From the NCBI GenBank assembly GCA_012797715.1, contig JAAZOO010000127.1, positions 1 through 6,430 on the forward strand: a DNA stretch of 6,430 nucleotides. The letters run 5' to 3'. How positions within the stretch are numbered: the stretch's first letter is position 1; every line of letters starts with the position of its first letter. Made by a program: the position numbers and the translations under genes. This DNA comes from Geobacteraceae bacterium. Its GTDB lineage: Bacteria > Desulfobacterota > Desulfuromonadia > Geobacterales > Geobacteraceae. This document shows, one piece after another, positions 1 through 5,670 of the stretch. Below the pieces are notes generated by a model. It was not told the DNA's origin. It saw only the letters and a list, made by a program, of their open reading frames with translations, and made no database searches.

Positions 1-302
1 CAGTGCGACCGGGTGTGGCCTTGAAGCGCCTTGATGCACTGGCGCGTGATTATATTTCAAAAAAGGGGTTCGGTGACTTTTTCCGGCATGGTCTGGGGCA
101 TGGCGTCGGGCTTGACGTCCATGAAAAACCCGTAGTATCCTTTCGCGGCGAAGGGGAAGTCGTTGAGGGCATGGTATTTACGATAGAGCCCGGTATCTAT
201 CTTCCAGGGTGGGGCGGCGTACGTATCGAAGATACGGTTTGCGTAACATCGAACGGGAGTTCACTATTGACAAAGGTTTCCAAAGAACTGATAGTGCTTT
301 AA
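1..302 (+). CDS. Xaa-Pro aminopeptidase/dipeptidase, M24 family (3' end only)
   Basis: This is the C-terminal 99 codons of an M24 metallopeptidase (pita-bread fold), whose members remove or split N-terminal residues next to proline in the cytoplasm. The 5' part lies before the window, so no start can be assigned. Visible hallmarks are HGLGHGVGLDVHE (visible residues 29-41; H33 is the expected metal-binding histidine), the TIEPGIY segment with metal-ligand Glu62, and GVRIEDT with metal-ligand Glu76. These are three of the five metal ligands; the two aspartates would lie upstream. The tail, ending KELIVL, is typical of PepQ/YpdF-like proteins. The gene ends with TAA at 300-302, 66 bases before accB on the same strand, so it is probably co-transcribed with it. 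In many bacteria efp sits between such a peptidase gene and accB; it is absent here. Whether it is an aminopeptidase or a dipeptidase cannot be decided from this part. Confidence 0.93.
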   Translation, partial: VRPGVALKRLDALARDYISKKGFGDFFRHGLGHGVGLDVHEKPVVSFRGEGEVVEGMVFTIEPGIYLPGWGGVRIEDTVCVTSNGSSLLTKVSKELIVL

Positions 303-316
303 ATTCCCTGTTGAAG

Positions 317-329
317 CCAATCGTATTGG
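317..329. promoter_or_regulatory. Perfect inverted repeat CCAAT-CGT-ATTGG upstream of accB
   Basis: This 13-bp element has two perfect 5-bp arms around a 3-base centre, in the short spacer between the peptidase gene and accB, about 40 bases before the accB start. It could be a small operator half-site pair for a regulator of lipid synthesis, or simply a short RNA hairpin. No regulator family is assigned and no good sigma-70 promoter was seen next to it, so the role is open. Confidence 0.25.
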
Positions 330-337
330 AGAGTTTT

Positions 338-351
338 GTGCCTTACGGCAC
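338..351 (+). other. Small hairpin just before the accB ribosome binding site
   Basis: GTGCC and GGCAC form a perfect 5-bp stem with a TTAC loop. The stem ends six bases before the accB ribosome binding site (AAGGAG at 357-362, six bases from the ATG). No T-run follows, so it is unlikely to be an intrinsic terminator. It may affect mRNA stability or translation of accB, which is an inference from position only. Confidence 0.3.
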
Positions 352-368
352 GTAAAAAGGAGAAGTGA

Positions 369-830
369 ATGGATATTAAGGATCTGAAGTCCCTGATAAA
401 GATGGTTACTGAAACTGATATCACTGAATTCAAACTTGAGGTGGCCGGGGAAAAGGTTTGCATACGGAGGGGAAAAACGCCTGAAGCAGTGAATTATGTT
501 CTTCCTCAACCCATGACGCCCCAGCAGGTTATGCCCGCCGTGCAGGAAAAGGAGTCTGTGACGAAACCGGCAGCCCTTGCATCTGAGAAGTCTCAGGCCA
601 TCACCTCTCCGATCGTCGGTACCCTCTACCGCGCGCCTGCACCTGACGCCCCACCCTATGTTGAAGTCGGGCAGATAGTGGAAAAGGGACAGGTCCTGTG
701 CATTGTTGAGGCAATGAAGCTGATGAACGAAATCGAAGCGGAATTCAGGTGCCGGATAACGAAGATATGCAAAGAGAATGCGCAGCCTGTTGAATACGGT
801 GAGACGCTTTTCCTCGTGGAACCGCTCTGA
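369..830 (+). CDS. accB: Acetyl-CoA carboxylase biotin carboxyl carrier protein (BCCP)
   Basis: This is the biotin carrier subunit of heteromeric acetyl-CoA carboxylase. It carries biotin between the biotin carboxylase (AccC) and the carboxyltransferase (AccAD) in the first committed step of fatty acid synthesis, in the cytoplasm. At 153 residues it is close to the 156 of the E. coli protein. The N-terminal 35 residues or so match the helical/beta AccC-contact region. A Pro/Ala/Gln-rich linker spans about residues 38-77, and the biotinyl domain about 78-153. The biotin attachment site is EAMKLMN with Lys117. The segment APAPDAPPY (residues 89-97) corresponds to the 'thumb' that marks acetyl-CoA carboxylase BCCPs and is absent from pyruvate carboxylase or decarboxylase carriers. 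AAGGAG at 357-362 supports the start. The partner accC follows after 73 bases. Confidence 0.97.
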   Translation: MDIKDLKSLIKMVTETDITEFKLEVAGEKVCIRRGKTPEAVNYVLPQPMTPQQVMPAVQEKESVTKPAALASEKSQAITSPIVGTLYRAPAPDAPPYVEVGQIVEKGQVLCIVEAMKLMNEIEAEFRCRITKICKENAQPVEYGETLFLVEPL

Positions 831-832
831 AC

Positions 833-890
833 GTCGGCATTTCGAACCATTTCAAGAATATTTCATTGAAAGGTGAATTCCAGGGCCGAC
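833..890 (+). other. Nested inverted repeats in the accB-accC spacer
   Basis: GTCGGC at 833-838 is the exact reverse complement of GCCGAC at 885-890. Inside that pair, TTCAA at 851-855 is complementary to TTGAA at 866-870. The outer helix would end directly against the accC ribosome binding site (AGGAG, 891-895). The spacer could therefore fold into a structure that tunes AccC output relative to AccB. The pairing is seen in the sequence; the function is inferred, and short pairings like these can occur by chance. Confidence 0.3.
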
Positions 891-903
891 AGGAGACCAA
901 CGG

Positions 904-2244
904 ATGTTTCATAAAATTCTCATAGCGAACCGGGGCGAGATTGCACTGCGCATTATCAGGGCTTGCAAGGAGCTTGGGATCAAAACGGTTGCCGTGTATT
1001 CCACAGCGGATGCGGATTCCCTGCATGTTAAGCTTGCTGATGAAAGTGTTTGTATCGGTCCGGCTCCAAGCATGCAGAGTTACCTGAATGTCAATGCCAT
1101 CATCAGTGCAGCGGAATTGACCGACTCGGAGGCGATTCATCCCGGATACGGCTTTCTTGCCGAGAATACGGCTTTCGCGGAGATATGCGAGAATTGCGGC
1201 ATCACGTTTATCGGGCCGTCTTCCGAGAGCATGCGGCTGATGGGCGACAAGATCAGTGCGCGGCAGGCGATGATTAAGGAAGGGATACCCATACTGCCCG
1301 GAACTACGGATGGTGTCCAGGGAGTAAACGAGGCCATCTCAATCGCTAAGAAAATTGGATTTCCGGTCATCATAAAAGCGTCTGCCGGCGGTGGCGGTAG
1401 GGGGATGAAAATTGTTCATTCTCCGGCAGCCCTTCCGAACGCCTTTGCGACGGCAAGAGCAGAAGCGCAGGCTGGTTTCGGAAATCCCGAGGTCTATATT
1501 GAAAAGTACTGCCAACAGCCGCGTCACGTGGAAATTCAACTCCTTGCGGACAAGCACGGAAATGTTGTCCACCTTGGCGAACGTGACTGTTCCATCCAGA
1601 GGCGCCACCAGAAACTTATTGAAGAATCTCCCTGCACCCTTATCACTCCCGATTTGCGCAAGGAGATGGGAGATGCAGCCGTCCGAGCGGCAAAATCAGT
1701 GGGATATAACAGCGCCGGAACCGTTGAGTTCCTCGTGGATACCGACAACAAGTTTTATTTCATGGAAATGAACACCCGGATTCAGGTCGAACATCCCGTT
1801 ACGGAAATGGTTACCGGCATCGATATCGTTCGAGAGCAGATACGTTCCGCAGCCGGTCTGAAGCTTCGCTATAAGCAGGGCGATATAAAAATAAAAGGGC
1901 ATGCGATAGAGTGCCGTATAAACGCCGAAGACCCGATTTCGTTCATTCCATGCCCCGGGAAGATAACATCATACCATACGCCGGGAGGACTCGGCGTGCG
2001 TGTTGACTCCTTTGTCTACGATCAATACACGGTCCTTCCCCATTATGATTCGCTTGTCTCAAAGCTGATTGTCCATGCGGAGACTCGTGACGATGCGATA
2101 CGCCGGATGATCCGGGCGCTTGATGAATACATAATTGATGGTATAAAAACAACAATACCTTTCCATAAAAGAATCATGGCGAACAAAGAGTTTATCGAAG
2201 GACATTTTGATACCGGTTTTCTTGAAAGGATGGTGTTGAAATAA
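904..2244 (+). CDS. accC: Biotin carboxylase, acetyl-CoA carboxylase subunit
   Basis: This subunit uses ATP and bicarbonate to carboxylate the biotin on AccB. At 446 residues it is nearly the same length as the 449-residue E. coli enzyme and appears complete. The N-terminal domain opens with KILIANRGEIALRIIRA. The ATP-grasp region includes Lys116 and Lys159, the glycine-rich loop KASAGGGGRGMK (158-169), EKY with Glu200-Lys201, RHVEIQ (207-212) and the RDCSIQRRHQKLIEE stretch (227-241). Metal and catalytic residues include Glu275, Glu288, Asn290 and Arg292 in EMNTRIQVEHPVTE (288-301). The C-terminal biotin carboxylase domain begins around GHAIECRINAEDP (332-344). No biotinyl domain is fused on, so this is the stand-alone AccC type rather than pyruvate or acyl-CoA carboxylase. 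AGGAG at 891-895, eight bases upstream, supports the start. The stop is separated from the gcvH ATG by a single base, which suggests translational coupling. Confidence 0.98.
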   Translation: MFHKILIANRGEIALRIIRACKELGIKTVAVYSTADADSLHVKLADESVCIGPAPSMQSYLNVNAIISAAELTDSEAIHPGYGFLAENTAFAEICENCGITFIGPSSESMRLMGDKISARQAMIKEGIPILPGTTDGVQGVNEAISIAKKIGFPVIIKASAGGGGRGMKIVHSPAALPNAFATARAEAQAGFGNPEVYIEKYCQQPRHVEIQLLADKHGNVVHLGERDCSIQRRHQKLIEESPCTLITPDLRKEMGDAAVRAAKSVGYNSAGTVEFLVDTDNKFYFMEMNTRIQVEHPVTEMVTGIDIVREQIRSAAGLKLRYKQGDIKIKGHAIECRINAEDPISFIPCPGKITSYHTPGGLGVRVDSFVYDQYTVLPHYDSLVSKLIVHAETRDDAIRRMIRALDEYIIDGIKTTIPFHKRIMANKEFIEGHFDTGFLERMVLK

Positions 2245-2245
2245 G

Positions 2246-2632
2246 ATGGAATTCCCTGAAGAACTCAAATACAGTAAGGAACACCTCTGGGTACGGGTTG
2301 AGGGAGATAGGGCATACATTGGAATAACCGATTACGCCCAGGAAGAATTGGGTGCAATCACCTCCATTGAGCTTCCCGAGGTTGGTGATGAGATTGAGCA
2401 GGAAGATTCTTTTGGCTCCATAGAGGCACGAAAGACGGTGGCCGAGCTTTACGCGCCTCTAAGCGGTCCGGTGCTGGAAGTGAATGGAGAGTTGCTCGAT
2501 AATCCCGCGCTCCTGAACGAAGACCCCTATGACAGCGGCTGGATAGCCGTTATTTCCATCGAGGACCCGGAAGAGCTGAATCTGCTCCTTTCAGCTGATG
2601 AGTACGGGGACACTCTCGGTGATTTTGATTGA
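2246..2632 (+). CDS. gcvH: Glycine cleavage system H protein (lipoyl carrier)
   Basis: This is a 128-residue lipoyl-domain protein of the GcvH family, whose members carry the lipoyl arm between the P, T and L proteins of glycine cleavage. The N-terminal KYSKEHLWVRVEGDRAYIGITDYAQEELG is characteristic. The predicted lipoylated lysine is Lys63 in SIEARKTVAELYAPLSG (58-74). The C-terminal LLDNPALLNEDPYDSGW segment also fits the family. Against my recollection of typical H proteins, LGDIVFVELPEVG reads LGAITSIELPEVG here, and the usual ESVK lipoyl motif reads EARK. The protein may therefore be a specialised paralogue. The start lies one base after the accC stop and the nearest Shine-Dalgarno-like run (AAAGGA, 2225-2230) is rather far away, so coupled reinitiation is likely. 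No gcvT, gcvP, lipA, lipB or lplA is present, so its partner here is uncertain. Confidence 0.93.
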   Translation: MEFPEELKYSKEHLWVRVEGDRAYIGITDYAQEELGAITSIELPEVGDEIEQEDSFGSIEARKTVAELYAPLSGPVLEVNGELLDNPALLNEDPYDSGWIAVISIEDPEELNLLLSADEYGDTLGDFD

Positions 2633-2673
2633 AAAGTTGCCAACCTTTCCCTGTTTGCACTGGATAGTACACC

Positions 2674-3513
2674 GTGTCGCTCCTTGTAGGACAAATCGAT
2701 TACGCTAATTGCACCCCCATTTTCACGGCACTGCGGAAGAATTTCGATTGCAGCGGCTACCGCTTCATACATGGTGTTCCTTCCCGGCTGAATTTGCTTC
2801 TTTCGGAAGGTAAAATTGATCTCAGTCCCTCTTCCTCCATTGTGTATGGGAGATCGTGCGGACAATACCTTCTCCTCCCCGACCTTTCCATCACCGCAGA
2901 CGGCCCGGTCAGGAGCGTTCTTCTGTTTTCCCGTCTTCCCTTTGAATCCCTTGGCGGCGAGACCATATGCCTTACCTCTGATTCGGAAACTTCGGTTGTT
3001 CTTCTAAAGGTAATCCTAGCAAAATATTATGGTTTCACGAATCGATTCGTCGTACGGAGGGTAGATACTCCGGCTGACGCGCTGCGCGACTGTACCGCTG
3101 TTTTGGTGATAGGTGACACCGCTCTCAAGTGGGCGTCTTCCGGTCTCTCACTCTATCGGTACGATCTTGGGGAAATGTGGCATTCTCTTACCGGGTTGCC
3201 GTTCGTCTTCGCCTTGTGGATACTCAGAAAAGACGCCGCAGAAGCCAAGTATGAAGAGGTGGCACGGCTAAGCAGGCAACTCGGAAAAGCAAAGAGGATA
3301 GCGGTTTCATCCCTGGAGAGCATAGGGGAGAATTGCTCCGAACGGGGCTGGATGGACCGGGAAGACCTGATCCGGTACTGGGAGAGTATCTCCTATGATC
3401 TGTCTGCCAGGCATATCGATGGTGTTACAGCATTCTTTCGGGGTGCGATGGAGGTGGGGATACTCACGAAAGAACCTGAAATACGGTTTTTTGACGCATC
3501 CGGGGGAGAGTGA
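2674..3513 (+). CDS. mqnA: Chorismate dehydratase, futalosine menaquinone pathway
   Basis: MqnA removes water from chorismate to give 3-[(1-carboxyvinyl)oxy]benzoate, the first step of the futalosine route to menaquinone. At 279 residues it has the usual length and the periplasmic-binding-protein-like two-lobe fold of the MqnA/MqnD family, but no signal peptide, as expected for a cytosolic enzyme. Diagnostic stretches are VGQIDYANCTPIF (5-17), GVPSRLNLLLSEGKIDLSPSSSIVY (34-58), DSETSVVLLK (103-112) and DLGEMWHSLTGLPFVFALW (164-182). The N-terminal GxIxYxNxxP pattern separates MqnA from MqnD. The start is GTG: an in-frame stop at 2665-2667 leaves nothing further upstream, and the motif begins right after it. 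The ribosome binding site is weak. The gene follows gcvH by 41 bases. No other mqn gene is in the window, so the rest of the pathway must lie elsewhere. Confidence 0.93.
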   Translation: MSLLVGQIDYANCTPIFTALRKNFDCSGYRFIHGVPSRLNLLLSEGKIDLSPSSSIVYGRSCGQYLLLPDLSITADGPVRSVLLFSRLPFESLGGETICLTSDSETSVVLLKVILAKYYGFTNRFVVRRVDTPADALRDCTAVLVIGDTALKWASSGLSLYRYDLGEMWHSLTGLPFVFALWILRKDAAEAKYEEVARLSRQLGKAKRIAVSSLESIGENCSERGWMDREDLIRYWESISYDLSARHIDGVTAFFRGAMEVGILTKEPEIRFFDASGGE

Positions 3514-3630
3514 CGATGTGATGGTGAATCCGATGGGAACATCACCCTCACGAAATTTTCTAGTGCGTTATCAGCGGGGCGGTGGATCGAGTATGTAATC
3601 CATGCAACCGGTTGGTGCCGTAAAGCGCGA

Positions 3631-3657
3631 AAAGGGGAGGTTTGTATCCTCCCCTTT
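3631..3657. terminator. Bidirectional intrinsic terminator between convergent genes
   Basis: A perfect 10-bp stem (AAAGGGGAGG / CCTCCCCTTT) surrounds a 7-base loop. It lies 117 bases after mqnA (+ strand) and 24 bases after the stop of the Cys-rich gene (- strand). On the - strand the stem runs into a short U-run (TTTT) before CGCGC. On the + strand the only T-run is the three Ts inside the stem. It should therefore work better for the - strand gene, but it is well placed to end both transcripts. The rest of 3514-3681 shows no gene. Confidence 0.7.
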
Positions 3658-3681
3658 GAGTTCGCATATCCGAAATGGACG

Positions 3682-3969
3682 TTATTTTTTCTTTCCTGCC
3701 GCCTTTTTGGAAGCCTTGAGAGGGTTGATCTTCAATTCTTCCGTCTTTATTTCAACCTTCACATGGGTTGCAAAGTTGCAGATTCCTAAAGACCACTTCT
3801 TGGCCGGAGCAGGGTATACGCTGCAGACTCTACCTATCGATCCTTCCACAATTCTTTCACAACCTTCGCAGTTTTCAACGATGGTCTGGCATGAGCCTTC
3901 GCTGAAAATGCATCCCTGTTTTCCCCAGAATGTACACTCGGTCCCTGGGAGTACCGTTTGACACTGCAT
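3682..3969 (-). CDS. PxxKW family cysteine-rich small protein
   Basis: This is a 95-residue cytosolic protein with no signal peptide or membrane segment and eight cysteines (3, 12, 20, 27, 34, 37, 49, 64). Two of them form a CEGC pair (34-37). The signature PAKKW at 55-59 matches PxxKW, and it is followed by GICNFATHVKV and a basic tail with NPLKASKK (82-89). These match the conserved small-protein family named after PxxKW, which I recall from anaerobic deltaproteobacteria. Its biochemical role is not known to me. The cysteine content suggests a metal site (zinc or Fe-S), which is an inference. The ATG at 3967-3969 is chosen because AGGAGG lies seven bases upstream. A longer reading frame starts with a TTG at 4044, but that TTG is part of the likely -35 box. 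The gene is transcribed alone, divergently from the phosphohexomutase gene. Confidence 0.85.
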   Translation of the reverse strand: MQCQTVLPGTECTFWGKQGCIFSEGSCQTIVENCEGCERIVEGSIGRVCSVYPAPAKKWSLGICNFATHVKVEIKTEELKINPLKASKKAAGKKK

Positions 3970-3976
3970 TGCGCAT

Positions 3977-3982
3977 CCTCCT
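3977..3982 (-). promoter_or_regulatory. Ribosome binding site that fixes the Cys-rich gene start
   Basis: The - strand reads AGGAGG here, a full Shine-Dalgarno match, seven bases before the ATG at 3969. It decides for the 95-residue form over the 120-residue frame that opens with TTG at 4044. Confidence 0.85.
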
Positions 3983-4014
3983 ATTCTGCGTCCGTAATCA
4001 AAAGTATGTGAATC

Positions 4015-4044
4015 ACTGTAGCAATTCCGAAAGAAAAATGTCAA
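4015..4044 (-). promoter_or_regulatory. Sigma-70 type promoter of the Cys-rich gene
   Basis: On the - strand a perfect -35 box TTGACA (4044-4039) is followed by an 18-base spacer and TACAGT (4020-4015), which matches four of six positions of the -10 consensus. Transcription would begin near 4008, giving a leader of about 40 bases that holds the AGGAGG site. The -35 match is strong and the -10 only fair. Confidence 0.55.
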
Positions 4045-4074
4045 TAAGAAAAAAATTCGAGAAAAATCCTTTCC

Positions 4075-4101
4075 TTGACTCGCCGGTGTCAGATATATTA
4101 C
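4075..4101 (+). promoter_or_regulatory. Candidate promoter of the phosphohexomutase gene
   Basis: TTGACT (4075-4080) resembles a -35 box, and the AT-rich GATATATTAC segment could supply the -10. TATTAC at 4096-4101 gives a 15-base spacer. TATATT at 4094-4099 is a better hexamer but only 13 bases away. A-runs at 4049-4055 and 4062-4066 lie upstream and could act as UP-element-like DNA. The spacing is not ideal, so the exact boxes are uncertain although a promoter is expected in this divergent spacer. Confidence 0.35.
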
Positions 4102-4145
4102 CCTGATTTTCAGTTCTTACCGGGGCTTGAATCAAAGGGGGAAGA

Positions 4146-5564
4146 ATGGGACGCATTGTCTTCGGCACTTCCGGCTGGCGCGGTGTTCTGTGCGAGGATT
4201 TCACCTTTGCGAACGTACGGACGGTCATCAAGGCCATTGCTGACCACGTGAGTGGGGCGGGAGATGCCCGGAAGGGGCTCATAGTCGGGTATGACACACG
4301 TTTCATGGGAGAGCATTTCGCAGGGGAAGCGGCAAGGGTGCTTGCTGAGGCCGGGATACGGGTCTATCTCTGCGGCAGGGATACGCCAACGCCGGTCCTA
4401 TCCCATGCGATCCTTGAAAAATCGGCAGCCGGCGCGATCAATTTCACGGCCAGCCACAATCCCTACACGTATAACGGAATCAAGTTTTCCCCTTCCTGGG
4501 GGGGGCCGGCCCTTCCCGAAACAACGCGTGATATCGAAAGCCGCGCCAATACTCTCCTTGCCCAAACAGGGGGTAAAGGTCCCAGAATTACCGGGGTGCC
4601 CGAGGCAGGGCTTATTCGTGACATCGATCCACGTGATTCCTACCTCAAGACACTCGAGAACAAGATTGATTTCGAGGCTGTTGCCGGACTGGGTGGCATT
4701 GCGGTGAATCCCCTTTTCGGGACCGGAAGGGGGTATCTCGATGGTGCGCTTTTGCGGCACAAGGCACGGGTGCAGGTGATCAACGGTCATAGGGATCCCT
4801 ATTTCGGCGGATTTCCGCCCGAGCCGGCAGAAATGTATATCCAGGACTTCGTTTCCCTCGTGAAAAATGACCCGGAGATACGGGTCGGCCTCGCAACCGA
4901 CGGTGATGCCGACAGATTCGGCATCGTTGACGGAGACGGCTCCTATATAGAACCCAACTATATTATCGCCCTGCTCCTCGACTACCTTGTCAAGACCAGG
5001 CACACGGGCGGCGGCGTGGCCAGAAGCGTTGCCACATCCCATCTGATCGACGCTGTAGCAGCAAAACACGGTATAAAGGTCTACGAGACCCCGGTCGGAT
5101 TCAAATATATTGGGGAGCTCATCAGCCAGAACAAGATAATCATCGGCGGAGAAGAGAGCGCAGGTCTCTCCATACACGGCCATGTCCCGGAAAAGGACGG
5201 CATTCTCGCCTGCTTTCTGGTTGCCGAGATGATGGCCCGCGATGGGCGTTCCCTGCGTGAGATGCTGGAGGAATTATACGCCGAGGTAGGGCGTTTCATC
5301 ACGAAACGCGTGAACATAACCCTTTCACAGGAAGTGGAGCAGTGGTTTTCGGGCAAAATGGCGTCGATTCCGGCTTCATTTGCCGGCATACACGTCGCCG
5401 AGGTAACTACCCTGGACGGCACGAAATGCCTCCTGGATGACGGTGGCTGGCTTCTGTTCCGTAAATCCGGCACAGAACCGGTGGTGCGACTGTACGCGGA
5501 AGCTTCGTCGGAGGACAAGCTCAAGGCGATTCTCGCTGCTGGCAGGGAATTCATTCTGACATGA
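4146..5564 (+). CDS. Phosphoglucomutase/phosphomannomutase family phosphohexomutase
   Basis: This alpha-D-phosphohexomutase interconverts the 1- and 6-phosphates of a hexose through a bisphosphate intermediate, in the cytoplasm. At 472 residues it is complete and has all four active-site elements. The phosphoserine loop is TASHNP (101-106, Ser103). The metal-binding loop is DGDADR (252-257; Asp252, Asp254, Asp256). The sugar-binding loop is GEESAG (335-340), and the phosphate-binding loop RKSGTEPVVRLY (439-450) lies in the C-terminal domain. GTSGWRG at 7-13 is the usual N-terminal motif. GEESAG is closer to glucose-type than to GlmM-type (GEQSGH) loops, so phosphoglucomutase is favoured, but phosphomannomutase or dual activity is possible. 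Likely uses are glycogen or sugar-nucleotide and polysaccharide synthesis. An AAGGGGGA run a few bases before the ATG is a good ribosome binding site. It has its own spacer on both sides and no clear operon partner. Confidence 0.95.
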   Translation: MGRIVFGTSGWRGVLCEDFTFANVRTVIKAIADHVSGAGDARKGLIVGYDTRFMGEHFAGEAARVLAEAGIRVYLCGRDTPTPVLSHAILEKSAAGAINFTASHNPYTYNGIKFSPSWGGPALPETTRDIESRANTLLAQTGGKGPRITGVPEAGLIRDIDPRDSYLKTLENKIDFEAVAGLGGIAVNPLFGTGRGYLDGALLRHKARVQVINGHRDPYFGGFPPEPAEMYIQDFVSLVKNDPEIRVGLATDGDADRFGIVDGDGSYIEPNYIIALLLDYLVKTRHTGGGVARSVATSHLIDAVAAKHGIKVYETPVGFKYIGELISQNKIIIGGEESAGLSIHGHVPEKDGILACFLVAEMMARDGRSLREMLEELYAEVGRFITKRVNITLSQEVEQWFSGKMASIPASFAGIHVAEVTTLDGTKCLLDDGGWLLFRKSGTEPVVRLYAEASSEDKLKAILAAGREFILT

Positions 5565-5624
5565 TGTTCTCTGGTTCCGGGGACTCCAGTTCTTCTGGAC
5601 TCGAACGGATGCGGCACATGTGGG

Positions 5625-5640
5625 TGGCACGCATTTGCAT
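5625..5640 (+). promoter_or_regulatory. Sigma-54-like -24/-12 element before nifU (spacing one base short)
   Basis: TGGCAC (5625-5630) followed by TTGCAT (5635-5640) is very close to the sigma-54 consensus. The invariant GG (5626-5627) and GC (5637-5638) are nine bases apart, whereas ten is standard. A start site near 5650 would leave about 20 bases before the ATG, including the ribosome binding site. No NifA-type TGT-N10-ACA site was found in a partial look upstream. The hexamer matches are seen; activity is doubtful because of the spacing. Confidence 0.35.
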
Positions 5641-5660
5641 CTAATAAAAATCAGCCCTTT

Positions 5661-5665
5661 GGAGG
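5661..5665 (+). promoter_or_regulatory. Ribosome binding site that fixes the nifU start
   Basis: GGAGG lies five bases before the ATG at 5671. Together with the family-typical N-terminus MWDYTDKVREHF it sets the start of the NifU gene. Confidence 0.85.
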
Positions 5666-5670
5666 TTTAT

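Noticed and set aside
311..339. TTGAAG as a -35 box for an accB promoter
   Set aside because: No acceptable -10 hexamer lies at the right distance (the segment there reads TTTTGT), so no promoter is called.
3514..3598. Short open frame after mqnA (about 25 codons, ending TAA near 3598)
   Set aside because: It has no convincing ribosome binding site and no recognisable family, and it lies between mqnA and the terminator. It is more likely untranslated 3' sequence.
3970..4044. N-terminal extension of the Cys-rich protein to a TTG at 4044
   Set aside because: The TTG belongs to the likely -35 box TTGACA, and a full AGGAGG site sits before the internal ATG at 3969, where family-like sequence begins.
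4398..5183. Long open frame on the - strand inside the phosphohexomutase gene
   Set aside because: It is the antisense shadow of a gene with all four catalytic motifs intact. The translated product shows no recognisable family.
5571..5599. Possible terminator hairpins after the phosphohexomutase gene (CTGG/CCAG and TCCAG/CTGGA)
   Set aside because: The stems are only 4-5 bp, share bases with each other and are not followed by a T-run, so an intrinsic terminator cannot be supported.
5609..5634. ATGCG/CGCAT inverted repeat before nifU
   Set aside because: It is a 5-bp stem with a 16-base loop that overlaps the sigma-54-like element, easily explained by chance.
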